This document shows positions 9,179-18,307 of a stretch of 47,093 nucleotides of DNA, piece by piece. Origin of the DNA: Methanobacteriota archaeon (GTDB lineage: Archaea; Thermoplasmatota; E2; DHVEG-1); assembly GCA_026394495.1 (NCBI GenBank), contig JAPKYE010000004.1, positions 1 through 47,093 on the forward strand, written 5' to 3'. The translations under genes were made by a program, and so were the position numbers. The notes beneath the pieces were generated by a model. That model saw only the letters and a program-made list of their open reading frames with translations, searched no databases and was not told the DNA's origin. Positions within the stretch are counted from its first letter, which is position 1. Each line of letters opens with the position of its first letter.

Positions 9179-10642
9179 TTGAGACAGGTAGTCATTATTA
9201 CAAGATTTCTCATATGTCTAATTTTTTTTAGTATGATGTTATCTGTTTCGTTCGATCAGATAACAGGGGCATCTTCTACTGATAGCGATAATGATGGTCT
9301 TCCGGATCTTATCGAAGAAAACTTTGGAACAGATAAAAATAATCCGAATGATGCGAATGTGATACAAGTAATAATTGAAAATAGAACGCGGTATCTTTTA
9401 GATTCCAATAATGATGGAACAAGCGATAAATTATATGATGGCGTAGGAAGAATAAGTGATGTCCGAATCGCAGGTGATGGCACATATCTCATTGATCTCG
9501 ATGGAAACAATTATGTTTATAATCCTGTGACAAAGGCCATAACTCGTTCTCAAAATACTGTAGCTTCTGATTTTCTTTGGTTATTTGTCATTATTGGAGT
9601 AATTGTAGCAATTGTTATCATTATTGTTGGTGTTTTATTTAAACTTGGATATATTTCTATTTATGAAGAAATTATCGATGTCACTGTTACACAACCAAAA
9701 AAATCAAAGAAAAAGATCATTATCGCTGTCGTTGCTATTATTGTTGTAGCAACAATACTAGTATCCGTTACCGCTGTTTATATATATCAAAATAAAGCAA
9801 CCTTACAAACCATTAGCACTATAAACGCAAAAGAATTGCTCAATGGAGATTTCAAGTCGGGGGATACCGCTGTTTTTGAGGACATTGTGACAGATATAAA
9901 AACAATGAATACAAGTTATGGTGTTTATACATTATTACGTTTTGATGCAGGTATTGACAAGATGGGTATTATCAGTGATAGCAATATAAATTATCCAATT
10001 GGAAGTAAATTTCAACAAATGGTACATATCAATAAATATCAAGTGAATGGACACGCAATTCTTTCCGCAGATGAAATGTACGGTCTTTATCTTATTTTAC
10101 CCTCAGCTATAGAAATAACACTTAATGCAGTGTCAATGTATATAGCATTACAAGGAGCTGGTATTGAATTGACAATCAAATCAATAGATAGCCAAGGAAA
10201 AACACAATATGAAGTCTTTTCTAATGGTAGTAAATTTTCTTTAGATGATTTGGGTGTTAAATTATTGAAATTAAATTCAGATACTAACGGGGGATCATTT
10301 AATAAAAATATCAATTCATCTATTGATTATTTTAGTTTGGAATATACAGACATAACAGGAGATTATTCAAAAATGGTAAAAATCGACGCGATAGAATCTT
10401 TAAATAATAGTATATCCCAAAATAGTTACATCAACTTATTTGATGAAAATTCAAATGGCTTTCTTGATGATCACGATATTTTCAATGTAACCATCTCTCC
10501 AACTGTAAATAAATATACATTAGACACCTATCTACTTGTCATCGGAAAAGGTGATGTCAATTCTCTCAATAACGTCACAGGAATTACGTATATCATTAAT
10601 TGGTATCAGGGTGTTTTTAGCCAAAAAGATTTATGGAATTAG
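9179..10642 (+). CDS. Membrane-anchored calcium-loop protein with C-terminal nucleic-acid-binding-like domain
   Basis: 487 residues from the TTG at 9179, chosen because AAGGTGG (9167-9173) lies 5 bases upstream; a TTG at 9158 has no such site. A signal-like segment (5-24) is followed by a thrombospondin type 3-like loop DSDNDGLPDLIEENFG (35-50). Two repeats of the form Y-L-[LI]-D-x-[ND]-x-[DN] follow (71-87 and 102-110). Two transmembrane helices (about 132-155 and 179-203) flank a basic KPKKSKKK-like loop. The C-terminal ~285 residues lie beyond the second helix and contain a segment (about 222-300) loosely like an OB fold (the tOB or CcmE type). The Y-L-x-D repeats and the ISIYEE sequence after the first helix recur in the next gene. 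Function unknown; cell-surface role inferred. Confidence 0.6.
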   Translation: MRQVVIITRFLICLIFFSMMLSVSFDQITGASSTDSDNDGLPDLIEENFGTDKNNPNDANVIQVIIENRTRYLLDSNNDGTSDKLYDGVGRISDVRIAGDGTYLIDLDGNNYVYNPVTKAITRSQNTVASDFLWLFVIIGVIVAIVIIIVGVLFKLGYISIYEEIIDVTVTQPKKSKKKIIIAVVAIIVVATILVSVTAVYIYQNKATLQTISTINAKELLNGDFKSGDTAVFEDIVTDIKTMNTSYGVYTLLRFDAGIDKMGIISDSNINYPIGSKFQQMVHINKYQVNGHAILSADEMYGLYLILPSAIEITLNAVSMYIALQGAGIELTIKSIDSQGKTQYEVFSNGSKFSLDDLGVKLLKLNSDTNGGSFNKNINSSIDYFSLEYTDITGDYSKMVKIDAIESLNNSISQNSYINLFDENSNGFLDDHDIFNVTISPTVNKYTLDTYLLVIGKGDVNSLNNVTGITYIINWYQGVFSQKDLWN

Positions 10643-10884
10643 TCAAATCAACATTCTTTAATCAATCAGAATTCTAAGTTTTTTATATATTCTCAACCGT
10701 TCGTATAGCCTGTATAACTGATTAATTCGAATGGTAGAATTCTTCCCCAAAAAACCTATTTTGCGGTTGACACTTGTTGTGAACAAAATTTAAATAGTTC
10801 TAATTTCTTCTTTTATTTGGATTAGAGAAAGGATGCACCAGATATTACTAGAAAAATTCTCTTAGTAGTATTTTGGTTGATGGG
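10643..10884 (+). promoter_or_regulatory. AT-rich intergenic region upstream of the second calcium-loop protein
   Basis: About 240 bases without a gene. A TATA-like TTTAAATAG stretch lies at about 10788-10796. No clear ribosome site, palindrome or RNA structure was found. Confidence 0.35.
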
Positions 10885-11874
10885 ATGCAATATATGCGAT
10901 ATACAAATCAGTACATAGTTTGTGTTAGACCTAGGTTTTTACATTATACATGTCGAGTTCTTGTAATGCTCTTTATTTTTTGTCTCAGTTTAGAAATCAT
11001 CTGTATTCATTATAATCAATCATTGCTTGCTTCTGCAGAAAATTCTTCATACATCCCTGCTGCACCGTCTGGTCCTGAACAAGGATACAGTAACACAGAG
11101 TATACTTTTATTATTCAAACGACAAACCCTGAGAACTATTGGCGGTTCGACTGGGGTGAAGGAACAATGAGCACTTGGGTGAATATATCAAATTTAGAAT
11201 CTTATATTTCTTGTACACATATATGGAATTCTTCTGGAACTTATCAGATGAGAATTCAACAGAAAAACAAGTATTCAGAAACAAGTATATGGTCTCCTCC
11301 ATTGACTGTCATCATTGTCTCAGATTTAGATAAAGATGGCTGGACAGATGAAATGGAACAGTCATATAATACAAATATCAGTGATCCACAGGATCGCCCA
11401 TTAGATACCGACAATGATGGAATCCCTGATAATGCATCAGCAGATGCAAAATACCTAGGAGATCTTGATGATGATAACGATGGTTTATCTGATGAAAAAG
11501 AAATAAATCTTGGTTCAAACCAAAAAAAATCATCTGATGTACTATTTGTAACAATTGAGGAAACAATGTATTATCTTGTTGATACCGATGCGAACGATCA
11601 ATGGGATGTTCTCTATAACTTGATCACAGACAGTTCTACAAGAGTAAAATCTTCAGAAATAAATGTGTTTTTTTTAGACGTTAATGGGGATGCACAATGG
11701 GATTATACCTATTATTCATCTACGCAAACGTTTATTAAATACGAAGAAAAAACATCAGATGGAATTCCTTTACCCGTGATAATTCTTAGTATAATTCTAT
11801 TGGTGATTCTTATTATATTGGTTCTTATTAAAACAGGAGTGATATACATTTACGAAGAATATACTATGGAATAA
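10885..11874 (+). CDS. Secreted, C-terminally anchored PKD-like and calcium-loop protein
   Basis: 329 residues from ATG 10885 (ATG 10894 also possible). Signal or anchor helix at about 24-42. A PKD/Ig-like domain at about 56-146 (YWRFDWGEG, HIWNSSGTYQMRI). Thrombospondin type 3-like calcium loops at 147-215 (DLDKDGWTDEMEQ, DTDNDGIPD, DDDNDGLSDEKE). Two Y-L-V-D-x-D-x-x-x-x-W-D repeats at 229-245 and 262-278. A transmembrane helix (295-317) ends in VIYIYEEYTME. The repeats and the YIYEE tail match the preceding gene, and the repeats recur in the protein at 44.5 kb. It is probably a calcium-stabilised stalk on the cell surface. No catalytic residues seen. Confidence 0.65.
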   Translation: MQYMRYTNQYIVCVRPRFLHYTCRVLVMLFIFCLSLEIICIHYNQSLLASAENSSYIPAAPSGPEQGYSNTEYTFIIQTTNPENYWRFDWGEGTMSTWVNISNLESYISCTHIWNSSGTYQMRIQQKNKYSETSIWSPPLTVIIVSDLDKDGWTDEMEQSYNTNISDPQDRPLDTDNDGIPDNASADAKYLGDLDDDNDGLSDEKEINLGSNQKKSSDVLFVTIEETMYYLVDTDANDQWDVLYNLITDSSTRVKSSEINVFFLDVNGDAQWDYTYYSSTQTFIKYEEKTSDGIPLPVIILSIILLVILIILVLIKTGVIYIYEEYTME

Positions 11875-11956
11875 AACTACTCCATTTTTCACAGAAAGAA
11901 ACATACCCCGATAAAGAACCAAATATATTTTATAGGTTAGGCATTACTCTTTTTTG

Positions 11957-12952
11957 ATGACAATTTGTTTAGGTATAGAAGGAACCGCTCATACAATAGG
12001 TGTCGGTATCATTAAATCAGACAAAGGAAGATGTCAGGTTCTTTCAAATGTAATCAAAGGATATCATCCGGAAAAAGGGGGTATTCATCCTAGAGAAGCA
12101 GCGAATCATCATGCAACCTATGTTGCAGATGTTCTCAGTGATTCTATTAAAAAAGCAGGTGTTGTTTTCTCAGCTGTTGATCTTATTTCGTTTTCTCAGG
12201 GTCCTGGTCTTGGTCCTTGTCTTCGAACCGTAGCAACCGCTGCGCGAGCACTTTCTTTGAAATTAAAAAAACCATTACTTGGCGTCAATCATTGTGTCGC
12301 TCATCTTGAAATAGGGCGAGGAACCATTCCGGAATGCATTGATCCTGTCTTGTTGTATGTATCTGGTGCAAATACCCAGGTGATTGGTTTCGCTGAAGGA
12401 AAATATAGAGTGTTTGGAGAAACACTTGATATTGGACTGGGTAACTGTCTTGATAAATTCGGTCGATCACTTGATCTTGAGTTTCCAGCGGGGCCAAAGA
12501 TTGAGGAACTCGCAAAAAAATCAAAAACCTATGTAAAGTTACCGTATTCAATCAAAGGTATGGATATCGCGTTTTCTGGGTTGTTAACCGCTGCTATGCA
12601 GGAGAAAAAACAGGGAACATCTGTTGAAGACATCTGCTTTTCCATCCAAGAAACTGCGTTTGCTGCCTTAACTGAAGTTACTGAACGGGCGATGGCTCAT
12701 ACAGAAAAAAAAGAGGTGCTTCTTGGTGGCGGTGTCGCTTGTAACATGAGGTTGCGGTCGATGGTGGAAACCATGGCAAAAGCTCGAGGGGCACGTTTTT
12801 TTGTTCCTTCACGCAATCTTTGTGTTGATAACGGAGCGATGATTGCATGGCTTGGGCTGTTAATGTATGAGAGCGGTATCCGAATGACCATTGAGGACAG
12901 TATGATTAATCAGCGGTTTCGTACAGACATGGTACAGGTGGCCTGGCGATGA
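11957..12952 (+). CDS. kae1: tRNA N6-threonylcarbamoyladenosine synthase Kae1 (KEOPS catalytic subunit)
   Basis: 331 residues from ATG 11957. Kae1/TsaD transfers threonylcarbamoyl from TC-AMP to A37 of ANN-decoding tRNAs. The ASKHA fold is intact: GIEGTAHTIG (7-16), the metal-binding H-x-x-x-H at His113 and His117, GPGLGPCLR, YVSGANTQVI, and the C-terminal nucleotide motif LLGGGVACNMRLR followed by CVDNGAMIAWLG. A TTG at 11954 is also in frame but ATG is preferred. The stop overlaps the bud32 start by ATGA, so the two KEOPS genes are coupled but not fused; in many Euryarchaeota they are one polypeptide. Confidence 0.96.
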   Translation: MTICLGIEGTAHTIGVGIIKSDKGRCQVLSNVIKGYHPEKGGIHPREAANHHATYVADVLSDSIKKAGVVFSAVDLISFSQGPGLGPCLRTVATAARALSLKLKKPLLGVNHCVAHLEIGRGTIPECIDPVLLYVSGANTQVIGFAEGKYRVFGETLDIGLGNCLDKFGRSLDLEFPAGPKIEELAKKSKTYVKLPYSIKGMDIAFSGLLTAAMQEKKQGTSVEDICFSIQETAFAALTEVTERAMAHTEKKEVLLGGGVACNMRLRSMVETMAKARGARFFVPSRNLCVDNGAMIAWLGLLMYESGIRMTIEDSMINQRFRTDMVQVAWR

Positions 12953-13578
12953 ATCCAAATAAAATCCTGTATCTTGGCGCAGAAGCAGAAATCAAAACAT
13001 CAGTGTATCTTGGTTTATCTGCTGTAGAAAAAAGACGCATCAGGAAATCGTATAGAATCCCTGAGATTGATCATATGTTGATTTCCGCACGTACTAAAGA
13101 AGAATCAAAACTTATTATGGAGGCACGGATTCAAGGTGTTGCTGTCCCCATCATCTACGATGTTGATGTGGAGAATGGAATAATCACAATGGAGTATATA
13201 GATGGTCATCGTATCAAGGATATTATTCATCGCCTTACAGAAAAAGAACGCAAACGGATTTGTGAGAAAATAGGAGATGGTATCGCTCGGTTACATAATA
13301 ACGATATCATTCATGGCGATATTACCACATCAAATATGATTCTTGTTGATGATACAATTTATTTTATTGATTTTGGGTTAGGGTGTAAAGACAGCGAGAT
13401 TGAAGCAAAAGGAGTAGATCTTCATGTGCTTATGGAGGCGTTTTCTTCAACTCATTCTCTGTATCCTCAGTGTTTTGACTATGTGCTTGATGGATATAAA
13501 AAAAGGTTTCAAGGGGATGCAGACGTTATCTGTAAAAAAATAGAGGAGATTGTCCGACGGGGACGGTATCGAACATGA
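12949..13578 (+). CDS. bud32: KEOPS-associated atypical protein kinase/ATPase Bud32
   Basis: 209 residues, a minimal RIO-like kinase, the usual size for stand-alone Bud32. Visible motifs are the N-terminal GAEAEI nucleotide-loop equivalent, a lysine in RIRKSYR (VxK equivalent), catalytic HGD at 122-124, Asn129 (DITTSN), and metal-binding DFG at 141-143. The basic C-terminal tail RRGRYRT fits tRNA binding in KEOPS. ATGA overlaps on both sides tie it to kae1 upstream and the XTP pyrophosphatase downstream. It acts as an ATPase supporting Kae1 in t6A formation (known for the family). Confidence 0.95.
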   Translation: MNPNKILYLGAEAEIKTSVYLGLSAVEKRRIRKSYRIPEIDHMLISARTKEESKLIMEARIQGVAVPIIYDVDVENGIITMEYIDGHRIKDIIHRLTEKERKRICEKIGDGIARLHNNDIIHGDITTSNMILVDDTIYFIDFGLGCKDSEIEAKGVDLHVLMEAFSSTHSLYPQCFDYVLDGYKKRFQGDADVICKKIEEIVRRGRYRT

Positions 13579-14138
13579 AAACATTGTATTTTATCACGGG
13601 TAATGAAGGGAAGTTTGTTGAGGTAAAAGGAAAATTTAAATCGTTGTCAATTGCGCTTGTTCAAAATGATTTAGGGTATCCGGAGATCCAGGCAGATACC
13701 CTTGAGGAAGTTGCACGATTTGGAGTTGAAACACTGCAAAAACGATGTTCTGAATCGTTTATTCTTGAAGATGCAGGGTTATTTATTGATACGCTCAAAG
13801 GTTTTCCTGGCGTATATTCAAAGTATGTTTTTTATACGATAGGATTAGATAGGATTCTTCGTCTGTTACATGACAAAAAGAAATCACAGAGAACCGCGGT
13901 GTTTCGATCTGTTTTTGCATTGAAAGAACCAAAGAAACCAGCCATGTTTTTTTTCGGTGAATGTCGTGGACATATTGCACCTAAAACTAAAGGAAATAAT
14001 GGTTTTGGGTTCGACCCTATTTTTATCCCCCAAGGAAAAACGCAGACGTTTGCCGAGATGACGATTGAAGAAAAAAATAGGTTTTCACATCGTGGAAAAG
14101 CAATAGAACAATTAATCAGATATTTAGAAAAAAAATGA
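13575..14138 (+). CDS. rdgB: XTP/dITP diphosphatase (HAM1/RdgB family)
   Basis: 187 residues, standard family length. The enzyme removes non-canonical purine triphosphates (XTP, ITP, dITP), giving the monophosphate and PPi. The N-terminal TGNEGKFVEV is the family TGNxxKxxE motif. ILEDAGLFIDTLKGFPGVYS carries the metal and base site, GNNGFGFDPIF is the nucleotide-binding loop, and the C-terminal FSHRGKA is the conserved SHRxxA. It starts in an ATGA overlap with bud32; linkage of this housecleaning enzyme to KEOPS genes is common in archaea. Confidence 0.95.
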   Translation: MKTLYFITGNEGKFVEVKGKFKSLSIALVQNDLGYPEIQADTLEEVARFGVETLQKRCSESFILEDAGLFIDTLKGFPGVYSKYVFYTIGLDRILRLLHDKKKSQRTAVFRSVFALKEPKKPAMFFFGECRGHIAPKTKGNNGFGFDPIFIPQGKTQTFAEMTIEEKNRFSHRGKAIEQLIRYLEKK

Positions 14139-14158
14139 AAAAGAAGATGAAATTATTT

Positions 14159-14344
14159 TTACTTCTTTTTCAGATATGGTAAGCCAGTTCTCTTGTTAAC
14201 ACCAACGACATACCCATTTGGTAAATCACATGGGTTACCGCTCTTTGGGTCTCTCTTGCTGAAAAAATAAATTGTCTGATCTCTTCCACCTTTTAACTTT
14301 ACACTTCGTGTGTATAAAGTCCATCCTTCGTGTTTATACGCCAT
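14159..14344 (-). CDS. Small basic conserved protein
   Basis: 61 residues beginning MAYKHEGWTLYTRSVKLKGG and containing QTIYFFSKRDPKSG, GYVVGVNKRTGLPYLKKK. The periodic aromatic/basic pattern looks like a compact beta protein, possibly nucleic-acid binding. I recall similar short proteins in archaea and bacteria but cannot name a characterised one. The ribosome site GGAGGAA (14347-14353) on the minus strand supports the start. Convergent with the XTP diphosphatase. Confidence 0.7.
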   Translation of the reverse strand: MAYKHEGWTLYTRSVKLKGGRDQTIYFFSKRDPKSGNPCDLPNGYVVGVNKRTGLPYLKKK

Positions 14345-14489
14345 AATTCTTCCTCCAAAGTATGTTATCGTCTCCTTAGATTTAAACTTTCTCCCAATGT
14401 ATACCTAGATATCGTTGTACAACAGGATAAGGTTTATAAGGGCAAATATATATTCGACTATGGGTTAAAATTTAGGAGATGAGTGTTTC

Positions 14490-14864
14490 ATGAAGATAGC
14501 AAGTAAGATTTTTGGTGAGAAAAAAACTGAACAAACCGCAGGATATGTTGATCTAGAAAAATATGTAGATGCAAAGAAAGGAGAGACACCTACTGGAGCA
14601 AAAATGTATGTCCGTATTGGTGAGATTACACGATATGAAGATCTCAAAGAGTTCTCTGATTACGTGTACGGCGGAAACGTCCTTATCCTCGATTTTTCAC
14701 CTGTGGCAGAAGAAGAATTGCTTTTGAAAAGAATCACTAATGATCTAAAAAAGATGATTGGTGAAATTGATGGTGATATCGCAGGAATAGGAAATAACCT
14801 GATGATCCTGTCACCGAACGGTATCAAAATCGATCGGCGAAAATTACGAGGAAAATTCGCATAA
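14490..14864 (+). CDS. sepF: SepF-like cell division protein (DUF552)
   Basis: 124 residues. SepF links FtsZ to the membrane in archaea that divide with FtsZ. The N-terminus MKIASKIFGEKK is a short amphipathic membrane-targeting helix. It is followed by a linker and a C-terminal domain with YVRIGEITRYEDLKEFSDYV, GGNVLILDFSPV and GDIAGIGNNLMILSPNGIKI. This is the DUF552 fold in which a Gly-rich turn (IAGIGNN) forms the dimer. A ribosome site TTTAGGAGATGAG lies at about 14471-14483. Monocistronic, with a TATA-like stretch near 14445. Confidence 0.92.
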   Translation: MKIASKIFGEKKTEQTAGYVDLEKYVDAKKGETPTGAKMYVRIGEITRYEDLKEFSDYVYGGNVLILDFSPVAEEELLLKRITNDLKKMIGEIDGDIAGIGNNLMILSPNGIKIDRRKLRGKFA

Positions 14865-14887
14865 TCATCTAAAAATCTTTTTTCTTT

Positions 14888-15832
14888 TTATTGTTCTTTT
14901 GATTTAATTTTTATTTTCTTTGGTGTTTTTGTTAATAACACAACTAAAGATTCTGCTTTCTCCATCGCTAATTCATATCCTAGGTTTTCCGCGAGTTTTT
15001 CTCCAAAGTGTTTGATCATTGGATATTTTGGCATATTAGCTAAAGTCATTCTAATGCGCGATGAACCAACGAACACATATCCTTTCGGTTCGATAAATTG
15101 AGGGGATGCTTTCTCATCGAGTTTAGCGTATTTTTCAATGTCACTATCATCCATATTCCATCCATTCACAAGTGTATGGCGAATCACGGTTCGTGTTGAA
15201 AGAGAAGGCAATAACTCAAGAGTTTGATTGAGTTTTTCCCATCCATTAGGAATCAGTGGCGCACAGATTTTTTTGTAGGTTTCTTCATCGGGAGCAACAA
15301 CTGATACATAGAGTTGGGTTGGTAAGGGATCTAAATTTGCTAACGCCTCGGGTTGTGTACCATTTGTAACGAGAAAAGTGGTCATACCTTTTTTATGGCA
15401 TGCAGCAAAGAATTCTCCTAGTTTTGGATATAGTGTTGGTTCTCCAGAGAGAGAACATGCAACCATGGTTGGTGTATTTGCTTGTTCCCATTTTTTTTGG
15501 TCGCACCGAGGATCTCCTTTGAAGCCGGTAATAAGTTTTTTTTGTGCGTTAATTGATTGTTCAAGAATGAACGTGGGATCATCGGTTTCTTTAAAAGTGT
15601 GTTCTGTGAAATTTTGGAAGCGCCAACAGAACAGGCAAAGTTGTGTGCATTGATTGATCGTTGGAGTCATCTGTAGACATCGGTGTGATTCAATCCCGTA
15701 GAAACTTTGTTTGTAACATTGTCTGTTGAAAAGGAGACTTTGACGCATCCAATGACAGATTTTTACTCCAGAGTGTTTACCAACAAGTGCATATTGTTGT
15801 TTTTGTAAGATTTTTTTTAATTCAGGATCCAT
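14888..15832 (-). CDS. taw1: 4-demethylwyosine synthase (TYW1/Taw1), radical SAM
   Basis: 314 residues. The enzyme condenses pyruvate with N1-methylguanosine-37 of tRNA-Phe to give the imidazopurine core of wyosine. The radical SAM cluster motif C-x3-C-x2-C is at Cys62, Cys66 and Cys69 (NQCTQLCLFCW). Three further cysteines, Cys26, Cys39 and Cys52, match the positions binding the second [4Fe-4S] cluster in archaeal TYW1. SLSGEPTLYPKLGEF is the glycine-rich SAM region, and SRIRMTLANMPKYPMIKHFGEKLA is family typical. No flavodoxin domain, as in other archaea. Monocistronic. Confidence 0.95.
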   Translation of the reverse strand: MDPELKKILQKQQYALVGKHSGVKICHWMRQSLLFNRQCYKQSFYGIESHRCLQMTPTINQCTQLCLFCWRFQNFTEHTFKETDDPTFILEQSINAQKKLITGFKGDPRCDQKKWEQANTPTMVACSLSGEPTLYPKLGEFFAACHKKGMTTFLVTNGTQPEALANLDPLPTQLYVSVVAPDEETYKKICAPLIPNGWEKLNQTLELLPSLSTRTVIRHTLVNGWNMDDSDIEKYAKLDEKASPQFIEPKGYVFVGSSRIRMTLANMPKYPMIKHFGEKLAENLGYELAMEKAESLVVLLTKTPKKIKIKSKEQ

Positions 15833-15920
15833 AATCCTCGGTATAAGCGATAATATCTTGTTTTATATGAATTGCGTTCATCTTATTCGAACCAAGATTT
15901 TACTCTAAAAAAACACAGTT

Positions 15921-17129
15921 CTAGGACTGGAATTTCAATTCTAGAAAGTGCAGGTTTACCCCTATTTTTTCTATTTCATTAAGATAATCGTCACCAAGTT
16001 GATGTTTAAAATCTTCAATGAATGCGCCTGTTTTATCCTCAAGTTTTTTCCCAGAAAACTTGATTACTTCTCTGATTGCTTGGCCTAGTTTATAGGATTC
16101 GGCATCGTTTATTTCAGACATTACTTGTATAATATCATTTCCAATGTTTTTTTCTGAAGTATTTATAGATATTAATTGTAACACCTCATGTTTTTGTTCA
16201 AGTTCATGTAGAGCACTACAAAGTGTTGTTACCGCAAAATCTTTTGATTTTCTATTTGTAATAATCATAAGAAGTGTTTCTAATGTCTTTTTCACGATAT
16301 GGGAATGTTCCCTTCGTAAGAGAACAACTTGGATGTGATTGAGGTTAATCCCCATTTTATTAAGGTTTTCTAGTTGTGGTTCTCCAAGCTCAGTTTTGAA
16401 TTGATCAATAAACGTTTGATTACTTTCCCATTCAGAGGCTTTCCCAACTTCTTCTATTAGATTTTGCATTGCTTGTCCAAGGGTTAATATATGAACGTTG
16501 TTGATATCTAGAAGTGCACGAATAACAAAAAAACCCTGTGAATCAGGTTGATTATGTATTTCTATAAAGGATAAAAAATCATAGGGTTTGGTAAGTTTTT
16601 TTATGGCATCGATAACGATTTGCATCGTCTTAATTTCAGGGTATTTTTTATTTATTACATAGATTAATGATTTTAATATTTGTTCAGTTATTTCAGAGTT
16701 TTGTATCTTTAATTCCTGCTGTCGTTCAGCAAGGTACTCAAATTGCATGAAATTGAGGTTTATTTGTCCTTCATCAAATACAATTTCATCGATGTCGCTG
16801 ATTGCTTCTTTTACTTCTTTTATGAAGAAGAAATCCGCGTTTTTTTCAAGATGTTTTACCGTGATTTTTATATATTCACTAATCGCTTTATATACATCTT
16901 TTGATTCAATAGAATCTATGCCTGGTAAAATGTGAATAGCATTCGCTCCTTCTGAATATAATGTTTTTTCTATGGTAACAAAGCGAAGAAATGGATATCG
17001 CAATCGAAGTTCTTGAAGTGTGCTATCCATAATTACCATTGCAAAACCCTCAGAGGTTCTTCTACCTATTTTACTCACGAGTGTTTGCAGAATGTGTAAG
17101 AGAACTTCAGAGTTTTTTATTAAAGGCAT
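15921..17129 (-). CDS. Protein of three tandem ~130-residue repeats, partner of a response regulator
   Basis: 402 residues, soluble, no family recognised. It reads as three related units, about 8-135, 139-271 and 281-402. Each opens with a helix ending in a hydrophobic pattern (LLHILQTLVSKIGRRTSEGFAM; ILKSLIYVINKKYPE; LETLLMIITNRKSKDFAV). Each continues with a strand of the type FLxFVTIE / FLSFIEIH / VLQLISIN, then an acidic helix. Units 2 and 3 end alike: G-[QE]-[PD]-x-L-[EN]-x-[LI]-x-K-[MI]-G-[IV]-N-L-x-x-[IL]-[QE]. The start lies 4 bases downstream of the stop of the receiver gene, so the two are co-transcribed. It could be an output or scaffold protein for that regulator; this is inference. 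Confidence 0.65.
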   Translation of the reverse strand: MPLIKNSEVLLHILQTLVSKIGRRTSEGFAMVIMDSTLQELRLRYPFLRFVTIEKTLYSEGANAIHILPGIDSIESKDVYKAISEYIKITVKHLEKNADFFFIKEVKEAISDIDEIVFDEGQINLNFMQFEYLAERQQELKIQNSEITEQILKSLIYVINKKYPEIKTMQIVIDAIKKLTKPYDFLSFIEIHNQPDSQGFFVIRALLDINNVHILTLGQAMQNLIEEVGKASEWESNQTFIDQFKTELGEPQLENLNKMGINLNHIQVVLLRREHSHIVKKTLETLLMIITNRKSKDFAVTTLCSALHELEQKHEVLQLISINTSEKNIGNDIIQVMSEINDAESYKLGQAIREVIKFSGKKLEDKTGAFIEDFKHQLGDDYLNEIEKIGVNLHFLELKFQS

Positions 17130-17133
17130 AGTT

Positions 17134-17517
17134 TTATCGACTCAAAATTCGATCGACTCGTTGTTTGAGATCCGAAATACTAAATGGTTTTTCTATGTAG
17201 TCATCTGCTGTTGTTATTCCAAATCCTTTGCTGAAGGGATCTACTTTGACAGTGACAAAAATAACTGGGATGGTTCGCCATTCTGGTTTTTCTTTTAAGC
17301 GTGCAAAAACATCCCATCCGCTGATCTCTGGCATCATGATATCTAATAGGATAAGGTCTGGGATTTGGCCCTTTTTTAGAATTTCCATGCATTCTTTTCC
17401 CCCGGCAGCAACCTGTATTTCGTAGGATTGAGCATCTTGTGAAAGTTGTTCTAATCCATCTTTTATCATATGGATAATATCGGGGTTGTCATCAACAACA
17501 AGTATCTTTTTTTTCAT
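17134..17517 (-). CDS. Stand-alone response regulator receiver protein (CheY-like)
   Basis: 127 residues, a single receiver domain with no output domain. The acidic pocket is Asp9/Asp10 (VVDD), the phospho-acceptor is Asp59 (LILLDIMMPEISGWD), and Thr89 and Lys110 complete the active site (FVTV; EKPFS). It is transcribed just before the three-repeat protein (4-base gap). No histidine kinase is in the window, so the phosphodonor is elsewhere. This is a well-supported receiver; the pathway is unknown. Confidence 0.93.
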   Translation of the reverse strand: MKKKILVVDDNPDIIHMIKDGLEQLSQDAQSYEIQVAAGGKECMEILKKGQIPDLILLDIMMPEISGWDVFARLKEKPEWRTIPVIFVTVKVDPFSKGFGITTADDYIEKPFSISDLKQRVDRILSR

Positions 17518-17651
17518 TTTGTATTCATCTCTCTTTTTTTCATTTATATTATATGATTTTATTTTTTTATTGATTTTGATGCTGATAATTATTTTCTAAG
17601 GATATAAGAGAACATTGAATATGTCCCTTTGAGATTCTCGTTTTTTTGGAG

Positions 17652-17942
17652 TTAATTTCCGTCATTTTTGTTTTCCGAGAGTGTATCGGTTTCCAAGTGT
17701 TTGATGCATTTTGCTTTGATTTCTTTTAATTTTAGATCAAGATAGTAATCACTGGATATCATAAATGTATGTTTTAAATTTCCATTTTCAAACTCATTTT
17801 TTAACTCATTTTGTATTTCATCAAAAAGTGTATCCGTTGTTTTATTGATGATGAAATCGATGAAATCGGCTATGTCAACATCTGTTTTTTCTTCTTTGTT
17901 TTTGTACCAGTCTAAAACTTCTTGCAGGATTTTTTCGTTCAT
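17652..17942 (-). CDS. Small acidic helical protein, unknown
   Basis: 96 residues, rich in Asp, Glu and Lys. Predicted mostly helical (ILQEVLDWYKNKEE; DIADFIDFIINKTTDTLFDEIQNELKNEF in two stretches). No conserved motif recognised, no signal or membrane helix. It lies ~135 bases upstream of the receiver gene on the same strand and could belong to the same transcript. Identity unknown. Confidence 0.45.
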   Translation of the reverse strand: MNEKILQEVLDWYKNKEEKTDVDIADFIDFIINKTTDTLFDEIQNELKNEFENGNLKHTFMISSDYYLDLKLKEIKAKCIKHLETDTLSENKNDGN

Positions 17943-18307
17943 ATCATTTCAACCTGCATCATTCAATATATTAAACAGCAATGGGATTTAAAGCTTTATC
18001 GCTCTGTTGTCTTTTGTGTTTTCATTAAAAATACTTCTGATGAAGTCTGGAAAACAAGAAATAAGATGCAGATGGGATGCGCGTCTCTAACCTCTTATAT
18101 AGACTTCTGCTGTTCAATATCATTTTCTTGTTTATAAAACTATATCTTTGCAGTTTTATTTCTGTTGATTGTTTGTGGGAAAAAAAATAATTATTGAAGG
18201 ACAAAAGGAAAATATTAATAATAAATTATATATACTATATAAAACTATATATGAGGAACAATATATAAATTCATATTGATAGTTGATAATCGTATTTGGG
18301 TCGTAAT
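17943..18307 (+). promoter_or_regulatory. AT-rich promoter region of the large C25-like gene
   Basis: About 350 bases without a convincing gene. The stretch 18220-18272 is almost all A/T with repeated TATATA runs (TAAATTATATATACTATATA and ACTATATATGAGG), giving several possible archaeal TATA boxes. No clear ribosome site precedes the start, so the transcript may be leaderless or weakly translated. Confidence 0.4.
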
